A model generated the notes under the pieces. That model had not been told where the DNA came from and did not search any database. It saw only the letters and a program-made list of their open reading frames with translations. Shown one piece after another: positions 7,907 through 15,518 of a stretch of DNA of 34,857 nucleotides. Within the stretch, counting starts at the first letter, position 1, and each line of letters opens with the position of its first letter. The position numbers were made by a program, and so were the translations under genes. This DNA comes from NIOZ-UU13 sp048635425 (lineage in GTDB: Bacteria > Planctomycetota > Phycisphaerae > Sedimentisphaerales > Anaerobacaceae), in contig JAIVYN010000007.1 in the NCBI GenBank assembly GCA_048635425.1, positions 1 to 34,857 on the forward strand, read 5' to 3'.

Positions 7907-8542
7907 ATGATTGATTTGGCGGTTTACAACACAGATGGGCAGGAAATGGAGAGCCTAAAAGTTGATGAGGCGGTCTTCGGTGGCTCAGTCAGATACCCGC
8001 TGCTTAAGCAGGCCATTGTTATGTATCACGCTAACAAGCGTGTGGGGACTGCCGCCACCAAGGGCAGAAGTATGGTTGCCGGTTCGAGCAGAAAGGTCTT
8101 TCGGCAAAAGGGTACGGGAAATGCCCGCATTGGTAACATCAGAACCGGCAAACGTGTCGGCGGCGGCGTGACTTTTGCCAAGAGCCTCAGAGATTTCGGC
8201 AAACGTATGCCTAAAAAGCAAAGAAGATTAGCCAGGGACTCGGCGATATTGGCAAAGCTTTTGAGTAACAATGTTGTCGTGGTTGACGGGTTAAATTTTG
8301 AAAAACCAAAAACCAAAGATTTTATAGGCGTTCTGAATAACTTAAAAATTGAACGCAGCTGCCTGGTAACGATTAACTCGGCAGACGTAAACCTTTACAA
8401 ATCAGCTAAGAACGTTCCAAAGGTAGCTGTTATGCCTGTTAGCGAGCTGAACGCCGGTGATATCTGCAACTACCGCAAAATGCTGTTTACCAAAGAGGCG
8501 TTTTTATCTGTTTTGAACAGAGACCAGACGAGCGAAAATTAA
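7907..8542 (+). CDS. rplD: 50S ribosomal protein L4
   Basis: Exit-tunnel protein, 211 aa (E. coli 201). It has the basic tunnel loop region GTAATKGRSMVAGSSRKVFRQKGTGNARIGNIR..., followed by GGGVTFAKSLRDFGKRMPKKQRRLA. The globular C-terminal half carries VVVVDGLNFEKPKTK and the C-terminal YRKMLFTKEAFLSV. In E. coli L4 represses its own operon through the S10 leader; whether the long leader here is a target is unknown. The ATG follows cctggaaa. rplW starts 11 nt downstream. Confidence 0.95.
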   Translation: MIDLAVYNTDGQEMESLKVDEAVFGGSVRYPLLKQAIVMYHANKRVGTAATKGRSMVAGSSRKVFRQKGTGNARIGNIRTGKRVGGGVTFAKSLRDFGKRMPKKQRRLARDSAILAKLLSNNVVVVDGLNFEKPKTKDFIGVLNNLKIERSCLVTINSADVNLYKSAKNVPKVAVMPVSELNAGDICNYRKMLFTKEAFLSVLNRDQTSEN

Positions 8543-8553
8543 CGGGTATTGGT

Positions 8554-8832
8554 GTGGACGATTATAACGTAATAATTCGGCCTTTAATTACAGAGCAGGG
8601 GATGCACTTTGCGAATACAAAAGGTGCGTATTCCTTTGAGGTAAACAAAAAGGCCAATAAGACTCAGATAAAGAACGCTGTGGAAAAAATATACAACGTC
8701 AAAGTACAAAGGGTCAGAACAGCTAATCGTAAAGGCAAACAACGTCGCCGAGGCAGAGCGTTCGGAGAGACGTCGAGCTGGAAAAAGGCGGTTGTATTTC
8801 TGGACCCCGATTTTCATATAGATTTGTTCTAA
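8554..8832 (+). CDS. rplW: 50S ribosomal protein L23
   Basis: Protein at the tunnel exit where trigger factor and SRP dock, 92 aa. Visible family features: the N-terminal IIRPLITEQG, FEVNKKANKTQIKNAVEKIYNVKVQRVRT and a basic loop GKQRRRGRAFGETSSWKKAVVFL. The start is taken as GTG 8554; no nearby in-frame ATG gives the family N-terminus. It lies 11 nt after rplD and 16 nt before rplB. Confidence 0.93.
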   Translation: MDDYNVIIRPLITEQGMHFANTKGAYSFEVNKKANKTQIKNAVEKIYNVKVQRVRTANRKGKQRRRGRAFGETSSWKKAVVFLDPDFHIDLF

Positions 8833-8846
8833 ATACGAGATACGAA
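8832..8846 (+). repeat. ACGAGAT-type heptad repeat before rplB
   Basis: ACGAGAT then ACGAATT, abutting the ATG at 8849. The whole 16-nt rplW-rplB spacer consists of this repeat. Confidence 0.65.
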
Positions 8847-8848
8847 TT

Positions 8849-9700
8849 ATGGGTATTCGAGTTTACAAACCAACAAGTGCCGGTCGGAGAAACAGCTCGG
8901 TGAACGATTACGCTGAGCTGACTACCGACAAGCCCGAGAAGTCGCTTTGCAAGCGGATTAAGAAGAACGGCGGAAGAAACCATCATGGCGTTACCACCAC
9001 TCGTTTTAGAGGCGGTGGTGCAAGAAGGATTTACCGCGTTATAGATTTCAAGCGTAAGAAGGACGGCGTCCCGGCGAAAGTAGCGACGATTGAATACGAC
9101 CCCAACAGAAATTGTTTTATATCATTGCTGCACTACGCCGACGGCGAAAAGAAGTATATATTGGCACCGTTTGGTATAAAGACCGGAGACCGGGTGGAAA
9201 GCGGCCTGGCTTGCGAGCCTAAGATCGGTAATACGATGCCGATGGTTGCTATTCCAGCGGGTATGGAGATTCATAATATCGAGATGATAGCCGGCCAGGG
9301 CGGAAAGATGGTCAGAGGTGCCGGCAACGCGGCAAGAATTGTGGCCAAAGAAGGTAACTGGGTTACCATCGTTTTGCCGAGCGGTGAGATGCGGACGATT
9401 CGTAAAGAATGCCGGGCAACAATTGGCCGAGTGAGTAATCCTGACCACCAGAATGTGCGCATTGGCAAAGCCGGGCGAAAGCGGCATATGGGCCGTAGGC
9501 CACACGTAAGGGGAAAAGCGATGAATCCGGTTGCTCATCCAATGGGTGGTGGAGAAGGCAGAGCAAACGGCGGACGCCATCCCTGTTCGCCTACCGGTGT
9601 GCTGGCAAAAGGTGGAAAGACCAGAAACCCGCGAAATCCAAGTAACAAGAGGATTATTCGAAGGCGTAAAAGTAAAAGGCAAAAGCAGTTGAATATATGA
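8849..9700 (+). CDS. rplB: 50S ribosomal protein L2
   Basis: Central 23S-binding protein near the peptidyl-transferase centre, 283 aa (E. coli 273). The N-terminal GRRNSSV and NGGRNHHGVTTTRFRGGGARR blocks, the SH3-like middle (GMEIHNIEMIAGQGGKMVRGAGNAA) and the basic C-terminus are present. The functional His loop reads NPVAHPMGGGEGR: the critical His (codon 230) is kept, but the flanking Asp and second His of E. coli NPVDHPHGGGEGR are Ala and Met. The start ATG directly follows the heptad repeats. rpsS starts 41 nt after the stop. Confidence 0.96.
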   Translation: MGIRVYKPTSAGRRNSSVNDYAELTTDKPEKSLCKRIKKNGGRNHHGVTTTRFRGGGARRIYRVIDFKRKKDGVPAKVATIEYDPNRNCFISLLHYADGEKKYILAPFGIKTGDRVESGLACEPKIGNTMPMVAIPAGMEIHNIEMIAGQGGKMVRGAGNAARIVAKEGNWVTIVLPSGEMRTIRKECRATIGRVSNPDHQNVRIGKAGRKRHMGRRPHVRGKAMNPVAHPMGGGEGRANGGRHPCSPTGVLAKGGKTRNPRNPSNKRIIRRRKSKRQKQLNI

Positions 9701-9729
9701 TTTAGTCGTGCGAAAAACGCACATGATGT

Positions 9730-9740
9730 GAGATACGAGA
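9730..9740 (+). repeat. ACGAGAT-type heptad repeat before rpsS
   Basis: GTGAGAT-ACGAGAA ends at the base before the rpsS ATG (9742). Confidence 0.55.
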
Positions 9741-9741
9741 A

Positions 9742-10011
9742 ATGGGAAGATCTCTTAAAAAAGGACCATACGTTGACGACAAGCTTTTTGGCAAGGTCAA
9801 CAAGCAAATTGCCTCCGGTTCTCGCGAGCCGATAAAGACCTGGGCAAGAAGATGTACGATAGTCCCGGAATTCGTGGGTTTTACGTTTATGGTCCACAAC
9901 GGCAAGATGTTTCATAAAGTGTTTGTTACCGAGGATATGGTGGGGCATAAATTAGGTGAATTTTCGCCAACACGGACGTTTAAGGGACATTCGAGTAAGA
10001 AGATAAAGTAA
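9742..10011 (+). CDS. rpsS: 30S ribosomal protein S19
   Basis: Head protein contacting S13 and the A site, 89 aa (E. coli 92). Signature GRSLKKGPYVDDKL at the N-terminus, then WARRCTIVPEFVGFTFMVHNGKMF and MVGHKLGEFSPTRTFKGH. The stop TAA is one base from the ATG of the extended rplV gene, which suggests translational coupling. Confidence 0.96.
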   Translation: MGRSLKKGPYVDDKLFGKVNKQIASGSREPIKTWARRCTIVPEFVGFTFMVHNGKMFHKVFVTEDMVGHKLGEFSPTRTFKGHSSKKIK

Positions 10012-10012
10012 T

Positions 10013-10561
10013 ATGCTAAGTGCTGATAAGTTAAAAGAGTTTTGCCTGGAACGTCAGATGGATGCAGGTCAGTTGGCCGAGAGGCTTGCCGGACCGAGGT
10101 TTGATAGGAAGCAGGCGATAGCGGCTGTTAAGAACTGGCAAAAAGGCCTGTTCAAACCGGAACCGCGTGCCGATGATATTCGCCGTCTGGCAGGCGCTTT
10201 GTCTGTTGAGGTAAATGATATAGCTGACTGGCGTTCGTCTTATCGCTTTGCACCAATGTCAGCGAGCAAAGCCCGGTTGGTTACGCAGTTGATAGTCGGT
10301 CGAAGTGTTCAGGACGCAATGGATATCCTGAAGTTCACGAGAAAACGTGCGGCAACGATGATTGATAAGGTTTTAAGAAGTGCCGTTGCTGATGCCGACG
10401 AGAAGCAGGTTGACGTTGATAATCTTTATGTAAGCTCTGCCCGCGTCGATGATGCGGGAATCCGCATCGGCACAAAAAGATGGATGGCGAAAGACAGAGG
10501 CAGAGCGCATCCTATTCACAAAAAAGCTTGTCACATACATATAACAGTAACACAAGTGTAA
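10013..10561 (+). CDS. rplV: 50S ribosomal protein L22 with an N-terminal helix-turn-helix-like domain
   Basis: Residues ~73-182 are a normal L22 (SASKARLVTQLIVGRSVQDAMDILKFTRKRAA..., ending in the GRAHPIHKKACHIHITVT beta hairpin that lines the exit tunnel). Residues 1-72 are extra; E. coli L22 has only 110 aa. The extension reads like an XRE/Cro-type HTH: DKLKEFCLERQMDAGQLAERL (5-25), QAIAAVKNWQKGLFKPEP (34-51), then DDIRRLAGALSVEVNDI (54-70). The ATG lies one base after the rpsS stop. The extension fills what would otherwise be a ~215-nt gap, and no ATG or GTG lies at the canonical L22 start; the first internal ATG (10256) would cut into the core. The fold is inferred by pattern only. Confidence 0.9.
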   Translation: MLSADKLKEFCLERQMDAGQLAERLAGPRFDRKQAIAAVKNWQKGLFKPEPRADDIRRLAGALSVEVNDIADWRSSYRFAPMSASKARLVTQLIVGRSVQDAMDILKFTRKRAATMIDKVLRSAVADADEKQVDVDNLYVSSARVDDAGIRIGTKRWMAKDRGRAHPIHKKACHIHITVTQV

Positions 10562-10562
10562 A

Positions 10563-10584
10563 ACGCAATACGAGATACGAGATT
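10563..10584 (+). repeat. ACGAGAT-type heptad repeat before rpsC
   Basis: ACGCAAT, ACGAGAT, ACGAGAT and T lead straight to the ATG at 10585. The 23-nt rplV-rpsC spacer is almost entirely this repeat. Confidence 0.7.
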
Positions 10585-11421
10585 ATGGGCCAGAAAGTAT
10601 CGCCAATAGGTTTTAGAACGGGCATAACACTTGGCTGGCAGAGCACCTGGTTTGCTCCGAAGGCCAATTACGGTGATTTTCTTGTCGAGGACCAGAAGAT
10701 TCGTCGTTATGTCGATAGTAGATTTAACCGTCGTATGCCCAAAGGTGCAGTGGCAAAGACTGAAATAATCCGGACTCGCAATGAGGTAAAAGTAACATTG
10801 CACAGCGCTCGGCCCGGTGTGGTCATTGGCCCAAGGGGTGGTGAGGTCGATAGGTTTCGTGAAGAGCTTGAAGAGATGACAGGTCGAAAGATAAGTGTCA
10901 ACGTCATCGAGATAAAAGAGCCGGACCTCAACGCCACTTTGGTGGCTGAATCAATTGCTGAGCAGTTAAGTAAGCGGGCTTCGTTCAGGCGTACGATGAA
11001 GCAATATTGTGAATCGGCTATGAACGCCGGTGCCAAAGGAGTTAAGATTATCTGCTCGGGACGGCTGGCAGGCTCGGAGATGTCCAGAAAGGAAACGCAA
11101 AAGCTTGGCAGTATTCCACTGCATACGCTGGATGCAAATGTAGATTACTCTGTGGCAACATCAAGGACAACATACGGAGCAATTGGCATCAAAGTTTGGA
11201 TTTATAAAGGCAAATTCGGAGAAGAAATTGCGCAAGTACCCCGCCGTCGTCGTCGGCGCCCACCAAGGCGGGTTAGCCCGGCGATGAGGGACGGCGGCAA
11301 GGTTAAAACTAAAGATGTGCCGGTAAAAGACGGTAGTCAAAGCACAACTAAAGCTAATAATGTGGTTATTCCACCGTCGGAACCTGAGAAGGGTGAGTCA
11401 AGCGGTACAGAGGCAAGTTGA
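10585..11421 (+). CDS. rpsC: 30S ribosomal protein S3
   Basis: mRNA-entry protein with helicase-assisting role, 278 aa (E. coli 233). Family start MGQKVSPIGFRTGIT; KH domain with the GxxG loop GPRG in ARPGVVIGPRGGEVDRFREEL; C-terminal domain KGVKIICSGRLAGSEMSRKE and TTYGAIGIKVWIYKGKFGEE. About 55 residues follow the core: an Arg run RRRRRRPPRR and a Lys/Ser/Glu-rich tail likely to be disordered. The frame is open further upstream, but that would overlap rplV and translate the heptad repeats, so ATG 10585 is chosen. Confidence 0.95.
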   Translation: MGQKVSPIGFRTGITLGWQSTWFAPKANYGDFLVEDQKIRRYVDSRFNRRMPKGAVAKTEIIRTRNEVKVTLHSARPGVVIGPRGGEVDRFREELEEMTGRKISVNVIEIKEPDLNATLVAESIAEQLSKRASFRRTMKQYCESAMNAGAKGVKIICSGRLAGSEMSRKETQKLGSIPLHTLDANVDYSVATSRTTYGAIGIKVWIYKGKFGEEIAQVPRRRRRRPPRRVSPAMRDGGKVKTKDVPVKDGSQSTTKANNVVIPPSEPEKGESSGTEAS

Positions 11422-11430
11422 AAAATAGGG

Positions 11431-11456
11431 CTTTCCTTAAAGAAAGTGTTTTTTTT
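11431..11456 (+). terminator. Weak attenuator-like hairpin between rpsC and rplP
   Basis: ctttc (11431-11435) pairs with gaaag (11442-11446), followed by eight T (11449-11456). The stem is only 5 bp, so it may reduce rather than stop read-through into rplP. Confidence 0.3.
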
Positions 11457-11485
11457 AGGTACGTGTTTTACAAAGGTTTGAAAAA

Positions 11486-11905
11486 ATGGCAATGATGCCG
11501 AAAAGAGTTAAGTTTCGTAAAAGCCAGCGCGGCAAAATGAAGGGCAATGCCTCGAGAAGCAATTATGTGGCATTTGGAGAATACGGCTTACAGGCTTTGG
11601 AGACGAGCTGGGTAACCGCGAGGAACATTGAAGCCGGCCGAGTTGCAGCGACTCACTTTTTGCATCGCGAAGGTAAGGTCTATATCAGGATATTTCCGCA
11701 TAAGCCGGTAAGTTCCAAGCCGCTGGAAACGCGAATGGGCAAAGGTAAAGGCGAGCCGGAATTTTGGGTCGCCAGAGTCAGGCCCGGACAGGTTTGCTTT
11801 GAGATAGGCGGAGTAACTGAAGATGTGGCAAAGCAGGCGCTGGTAAGGGTCGCTCATAAAATGCCGATTCGGTGCAGGTTCATTAAGCGAAGACATTCAT
11901 TGTAA
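11486..11905 (+). CDS. rplP: 50S ribosomal protein L16
   Basis: Large-subunit protein positioning A- and P-site tRNA, 139 aa (E. coli 136). Motifs: PKRVKFRKSQRGKMKG, FGEYGLQALE, RIFPHKPVSSKPLETRMGKGKGEPEFWVARV and the C-terminal MPIRCRFIKR. ATG 11486 is used; ATGs at 11492 and 11495 would also fit. The region before it is A-rich without a clear ribosome-binding site. rpmC begins 14 nt after the stop. Confidence 0.95.
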   Translation: MAMMPKRVKFRKSQRGKMKGNASRSNYVAFGEYGLQALETSWVTARNIEAGRVAATHFLHREGKVYIRIFPHKPVSSKPLETRMGKGKGEPEFWVARVRPGQVCFEIGGVTEDVAKQALVRVAHKMPIRCRFIKRRHSL

Positions 11906-11919
11906 GAGAAAAACTTCAG

Positions 11920-12105
11920 ATGAAAGCGCAACATTACAGAGAGATGAGCCAGGATGAGCTTGAGGGCAAACTGGAAGAGCTTAAGAGGCATTTGTTTGAT
12001 TTGCGTTCACAGGCGGTTACGGAAAAGCTTGAGAACTCCAAAGCCGTAATTAACGTCAGGCGTGATATCGCAAGGATTAAAACCATAATGCGGGAAAGCA
12101 GGTAA
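11920..12105 (+). CDS. rpmC: 50S ribosomal protein L29
   Basis: Small two-helix protein near the tunnel exit beside L23, 61 aa (E. coli 63). Typical EMSQDELEGKLEELKRHLFDLRSQAVTEKLENS then INVRRDIARIKTIMRE. It sits in the conserved L16-L29-S17 order. Confidence 0.95.
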   Translation: MKAQHYREMSQDELEGKLEELKRHLFDLRSQAVTEKLENSKAVINVRRDIARIKTIMRESR

Positions 12106-12144
12106 CGTTTTGTCCGCAGATGATTGATGCATTGGAAATCAAAG

Positions 12145-12405
12145 ATGCAGGAACGAAAATTAAAAACTTTAACCGGTGTAGTGGTAAGCAACAGCGGCGA
12201 CAAAAGCGTCAAAGTTACGATTGACTTCAAGGTCAAACATCCAAAGTACGGCAAATACATCAAGCGCAGGACGAAAATCGGTGTTCACGACGAGCACAAT
12301 CAGAGCGGAGTCGGTGACCTGGTTGAAATTACAGAGTGCAGGCCTCACAGCAAAAGCAAAAGCTGGCGTCTTGTCAGGATTGTCCAAAGAGCAGTTGAAG
12401 TGTGA
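12145..12405 (+). CDS. rpsQ: 30S ribosomal protein S17
   Basis: Primary 16S-binding OB-fold protein, 86 aa from ATG 12145 (E. coli 84). Signatures: LTGVVVSNSGDKSVKVTI, HPKYGKYIKRRTKIGVHDE, GDLVEITECRPHSKSKSWRLV. Upstream in-frame starts exist (TTG 12124, ATG 12127) that would add 6-7 residues; the internal ATG matches the family N-terminus best, but the choice is uncertain. It is 16 nt before rplN. Confidence 0.92.
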   Translation: MQERKLKTLTGVVVSNSGDKSVKVTIDFKVKHPKYGKYIKRRTKIGVHDEHNQSGVGDLVEITECRPHSKSKSWRLVRIVQRAVEV

Positions 12406-12421
12406 GTTGAGATAACGGATA

Positions 12422-12808
12422 ATGATTCAGCAGGAAACAATGTTGGATATAGCCGACAATTCGGGTGTCAAGTCGGCGTTGTGCATTAAGGTTCTCGGAA
12501 GAGGCGGGTCCCGGGGTAGGAAGACCCGGCCGGTCGCCGGCGTGGGAGATGTTGTCTGTGTTGCGATAAAAAAATCGCTGCCCAACTGCCAGTTGGATGA
12601 CAAGAAAGTGCATAAGTGTGTTATTATCCGCACCAAGAGCCCTATAAAACGCACCGATGGCAGTTATGTAAGGTTCGATAGCAATGCCGCAGTGATGATT
12701 GATGGTGATGGTAATCCGATAGGAACCAGGATTTTTGGCGCGGTGGCTCGCGAGCTTCGCGAAAAAAACTATATGAAGATTATCTCGTTGGCCAGCGAGG
12801 TGGTCTGA
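12422..12808 (+). CDS. rplN: 50S ribosomal protein L14
   Basis: Subunit-interface protein forming bridge contacts with 16S rRNA, 128 aa (E. coli 123). Starts MIQQETMLDIADNSGVK; contains LGRGGSRGRK, IRTKSPIKRTDGSYVRFDSNAAVMI and GTRIFGAVARELR. The spacer has a degenerate heptad (gagataacggata) just before the ATG. rplX follows after 67 nt. Confidence 0.96.
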   Translation: MIQQETMLDIADNSGVKSALCIKVLGRGGSRGRKTRPVAGVGDVVCVAIKKSLPNCQLDDKKVHKCVIIRTKSPIKRTDGSYVRFDSNAAVMIDGDGNPIGTRIFGAVARELREKNYMKIISLASEVV

Positions 12809-12875
12809 ATGATTGAGAGTTATCAAACTGTAGTTGATGGCTGAAATTTGAAAATAGAAAGTCGGAAATTTATAA

Positions 12876-13208
12876 ATGGCTTCGCATATAAAAAAAGGTG
12901 ATACAGTCGAGATTATAGCAGGTGCCCACAAAGGCGCTACCGGCAGAGTGCTGCGGGTGATACTTGAGAAGCAGCGTGTAGTGGTTCAGGGTCATAACAT
13001 AGCGAAAAAGCACGTTCGACCTTCGCGCAAAAATCCGCAGGGAGGCCGAATCAATGTTGAACAGCCGATACATATAAGTAATGTTTTGCCGGTAAATCCG
13101 AAAAGTTCGAGAGGCAGCAGGGTTCGTTATCAGGCGAGCGAGGATGGTAGTAAAAAACGCCTTGCCGTCGATGGTACAGAGCTCGGTGTTGTTAGAAAGA
13201 CAAAATAG
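12876..13208 (+). CDS. rplX: 50S ribosomal protein L24
   Basis: Assembly-initiator protein with a KOW motif, 110 aa (E. coli 104). HIKKGDTVEIIAGAHKGATGRV (KOW, about residues 4-25), then VVQGHNIAKKHVRPSRKNPQGGRINVEQPIHISNV. Ends about 50 nt before rplE. Confidence 0.95.
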   Translation: MASHIKKGDTVEIIAGAHKGATGRVLRVILEKQRVVVQGHNIAKKHVRPSRKNPQGGRINVEQPIHISNVLPVNPKSSRGSRVRYQASEDGSKKRLAVDGTELGVVRKTK

Positions 13209-13261
13209 TGAATTGATGATTGGTGACTATTTGGCCGGTTAGCCGGTTTTTGAGATACAAT

Positions 13262-13825
13262 ATGGCACGTTTAAAAGATTTATATAAGTCAAAGATAATT
13301 CCGGAGCTGACTAAGGAGTTCAGCTACAAGAACCCTATGGCTGTGCCGCAGATGGAAAAGGTCATTATTTCTATGGGTGTAGGCAGAGCGACGCAGGATA
13401 AGAAATTTTTGGAATCAGCCAAAAAAGATTTGACCATGATTACGGGCCAAATGCCTGTGCCCTGTAAAGCTAAAAAGAGTGTCTCGAATTTCAAGGTTCG
13501 TGAAGGGACGGAAACGGGTTTGAAGGTTACGGTCCGTGGGGTGAGAATGTACGAATTTATGGACAGACTCATTAGTCTTGCAATCCCGCGGGTAAGAGAC
13601 TTTCGAGGCCTTGACCCAAAAAGTTTTGACGGCAGGGGTAATTACTCAATGGGTCTGGTTGAGCAGAGCGTTTTTCCGGAAATCAACCCGGCAAAGATAG
13701 AGTTTCAGCAGGGTATGAACATAACTTTTGTAACGACGGCACAGACCGACGAAGAAGCAAGAAAATTGCTTCAGCTCTTTGGTATGCCGTTCAAAGGCTT
13801 AGTAGCGACCGGGCAAGAAGAATAG
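13262..13825 (+). CDS. rplE: 50S ribosomal protein L5
   Basis: 5S rRNA-binding protein of the central protuberance, 187 aa (E. coli 179). MARLKDLYKSKIIPELTKEF at the start, then VPQMEKVIISMGVG, SVSNFKVREGTETGLKVTVRG and the C-terminal MNITFVTTAQTDEEARKLLQLFGMPF. The frame is open to an upstream start at 13220, but ATG 13262 gives the family N-terminus and follows gagatacaa, a weak copy of the heptad. Confidence 0.95.
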   Translation: MARLKDLYKSKIIPELTKEFSYKNPMAVPQMEKVIISMGVGRATQDKKFLESAKKDLTMITGQMPVPCKAKKSVSNFKVREGTETGLKVTVRGVRMYEFMDRLISLAIPRVRDFRGLDPKSFDGRGNYSMGLVEQSVFPEINPAKIEFQQGMNITFVTTAQTDEEARKLLQLFGMPFKGLVATGQEE

Positions 13826-13861
13826 AGCTTGCAGACAGATACGAGAAATTGGAGCGTGTAG

Positions 13862-14047
13862 ATGTCAACTAAAGCACTGGAAAACAAGGCAGAACAGAAA
13901 CAGAAATTTCGGGTTAGACAATATACTCGTTGCCAGCTTTGTGGCAGGTCCAAAGCAGTATATCGCAAGTTCAAAATTTGCCGGATTTGTTTTAGAACAT
14001 TAGCTAACGAAGGAAAAATACCGGGAGTAAGAAAAGCCAGCTGGTAA
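13862..14047 (+). CDS. rpsN: 30S ribosomal protein S14, zinc-binding (type Z)
   Basis: Short 61-aa form with the zinc site Cys24-x2-Cys27...Cys40-x2-Cys43. The E. coli form is 101 aa and lacks these cysteines. Ends GKIPGVRKASW, the standard C-terminus. A heptad copy lies at 13837-13847, and a Shine-Dalgarno-like ttggag sits closer to the ATG. Use of the zinc form suggests a zinc-replete lifestyle or a zinc-independent paralogue elsewhere; neither can be checked here. Confidence 0.96.
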   Translation: MSTKALENKAEQKQKFRVRQYTRCQLCGRSKAVYRKFKICRICFRTLANEGKIPGVRKASW

Positions 14048-14100
14048 AGAATCGTAACTGAAGTCTTGCAAAACTACAGATTGTAATCTAAAAATACTAT

Positions 14101-14115
14101 ATACGAGATACGAGA
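14101..14115 (+). repeat. ACGAGAT-type heptad repeat before rpsH
   Basis: AT-ACGAGAT-ACGAGA ends 2 nt before the rpsH ATG (14118). Confidence 0.65.
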
Positions 14116-14117
14116 CT

Positions 14118-14516
14118 ATGAGTTTAAGTGACCCAATAGCTGATATGTTGACGAGAATTCGCAATGCTATGCGAATAAGCAGAGACCAGGTCAATGTTAA
14201 AGCATCAAATATCTGCGAAGGCATAGCGGCTGTTTTGAAAAAGGAAGGTTACATTGGGGATTTCGACCGAATCGACGATGGCAAGCAGGGAATACTGAGG
14301 ATTATATTAAAGTATGACCAGGATGGTAGTTCCATTATAAATGAAATAACAAGAACAAGCAAGCCCGGCCGCCGAGTTTATTCATCTGTTGACAAATTGC
14401 CGCGCGTTTTAGCCGGTATGGGTATAGCAATCGTTTCGACAAGTAAAGGTGTAATGAGTGATAAAAGCTGCCGCGAGGCAAACGTTGGCGGCGAGATACT
14501 TTGTACGGTAAGCTGA
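14118..14516 (+). CDS. rpsH: 30S ribosomal protein S8
   Basis: Primary 16S-binding protein and, in E. coli, the spc operon repressor; 132 aa (E. coli 130). MSLSDPIADMLTRIRNAMR at the N-terminus and GMGIAIVSTSKGVMSDKSCREANVGGEILCTV at the C-terminus, the RNA-binding signature. Its TGA stop overlaps the rplF start (TGATG), indicating translational coupling. Confidence 0.96.
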   Translation: MSLSDPIADMLTRIRNAMRISRDQVNVKASNICEGIAAVLKKEGYIGDFDRIDDGKQGILRIILKYDQDGSSIINEITRTSKPGRRVYSSVDKLPRVLAGMGIAIVSTSKGVMSDKSCREANVGGEILCTVS

Positions 14517-15097
14517 TGAGTCGTATTGGAAAAAAACCTATTGATATTCCTGGAGGCGTAAAGGTGGAGCAGAAAGACCGGTGTATCAAGGTCTCAGGCC
14601 CGCTGGGCGAGCTCCAGATGGACTGTCATCCGCGGATAAAGGTAAAAATTGACGATACCGGGGGGAAAATATTAGTCGAAAATAAACGTCCCCAGGACCG
14701 TCAGAATAGGCAGTTACACGGCACGATGCGTGCCTTGATTGCTAATATGGTTGCCGGTGTCAGCAAAGGTTTTGAAAAGAAGATGGAAATATACGGCACC
14801 GGCTATAATGTCAAAGAGCAGGGCGGAAAGCTGGTTTTTCAGGTCGGTTTTTGCCATCCGGTAGAGCGGATAGTTCCGAAGGGTATAAAGGTAAATATTG
14901 AGGTCGGTGCTACCAGGGGCAATGAAGTACCGGCCAGGTTCACGCTTTCTGGAATAGACAAATGTCTGCTGGGACAGTTCTCTGCAGATATACGGAAAAT
15001 AAGGCCGCCTGAACCCTATAAAGGAAAGGGTATCCGTTATACCGACGAACAAGTGCGGCGCAAGGTCGGCAAAGCATTTGCTTCGGGAGCGGCATAA
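14516..15097 (+). CDS. rplF: 50S ribosomal protein L6
   Basis: Protein at the base of the L7/L12 stalk near the factor site, 193 aa (E. coli 177). MSRIGKKPIDIPGGVKV at the start; LIANMVAGVSKGFEKKMEIYGTGYNV and IRKIRPPEPYKGKGIRY later, the L6 signature. ATG 14516 overlaps the rpsH stop by one base. A TTG 15 nt upstream is in frame but lies inside rpsH. Confidence 0.96.
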   Translation: MSRIGKKPIDIPGGVKVEQKDRCIKVSGPLGELQMDCHPRIKVKIDDTGGKILVENKRPQDRQNRQLHGTMRALIANMVAGVSKGFEKKMEIYGTGYNVKEQGGKLVFQVGFCHPVERIVPKGIKVNIEVGATRGNEVPARFTLSGIDKCLLGQFSADIRKIRPPEPYKGKGIRYTDEQVRRKVGKAFASGAA

Positions 15098-15113
15098 TTG
15101 AGATTTGGTTCTT

Positions 15114-15479
15114 ATGAAAACTGAGATGCTAAAAAAAGCGGCACTGAGGCGTAAGTATCACGTTCGGAAAAAGGTCTTTGGAACGCCGGACAGACCTCGG
15201 TTGTCGGTATTTCGCTCGAACAGGCATATTTACGCCCAGATTATAGATGATGTTGCAGGAGCGACACTTGCATCGGCAAGTACAAGGACAAAAGGACTAC
15301 GTGACCAATTGCCCCGTGCGGGCAATAAAAAAGCCGCTGAAATCGTAGGTGAAACAGTCGCAAAACAGGCTCTTGGTGTCGGCATAAAGTGTGTATGCTT
15401 TGATAGAAATCGATGTAAGTTTCATGGCAGAGTCAGGGCTCTTGCTGAAGCGGCAAGAAAAGCCGGGCTGGCCTTTTAA
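15114..15479 (+). CDS. rplR: 50S ribosomal protein L18
   Basis: 5S rRNA-binding protein, 121 aa (E. coli 117). Family pattern RRKYHVRKKVFGTPDRPRLSVFRSNRHIYAQIIDD, TLASASTRTKG and the terminal YGxx-like HGRVRALAEAARKAGLAF. ATG 15114 is used; a TTG 9 nt upstream is less likely. It lies between rplF (16 nt) and rpsE (39 nt). Confidence 0.95.
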   Translation: MKTEMLKKAALRRKYHVRKKVFGTPDRPRLSVFRSNRHIYAQIIDDVAGATLASASTRTKGLRDQLPRAGNKKAAEIVGETVAKQALGVGIKCVCFDRNRCKFHGRVRALAEAARKAGLAF

Positions 15480-15518
15480 CAAACACGATAATAAATACGA
15501 GATTGTTTGGAGAAAAAA

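Noticed and set aside
10480..10584. Longer S3 start overlapping rplV
   Set aside because: It would translate the heptad repeats and lacks family similarity; ATG 10585 gives the standard MGQKVSPIGFR start.
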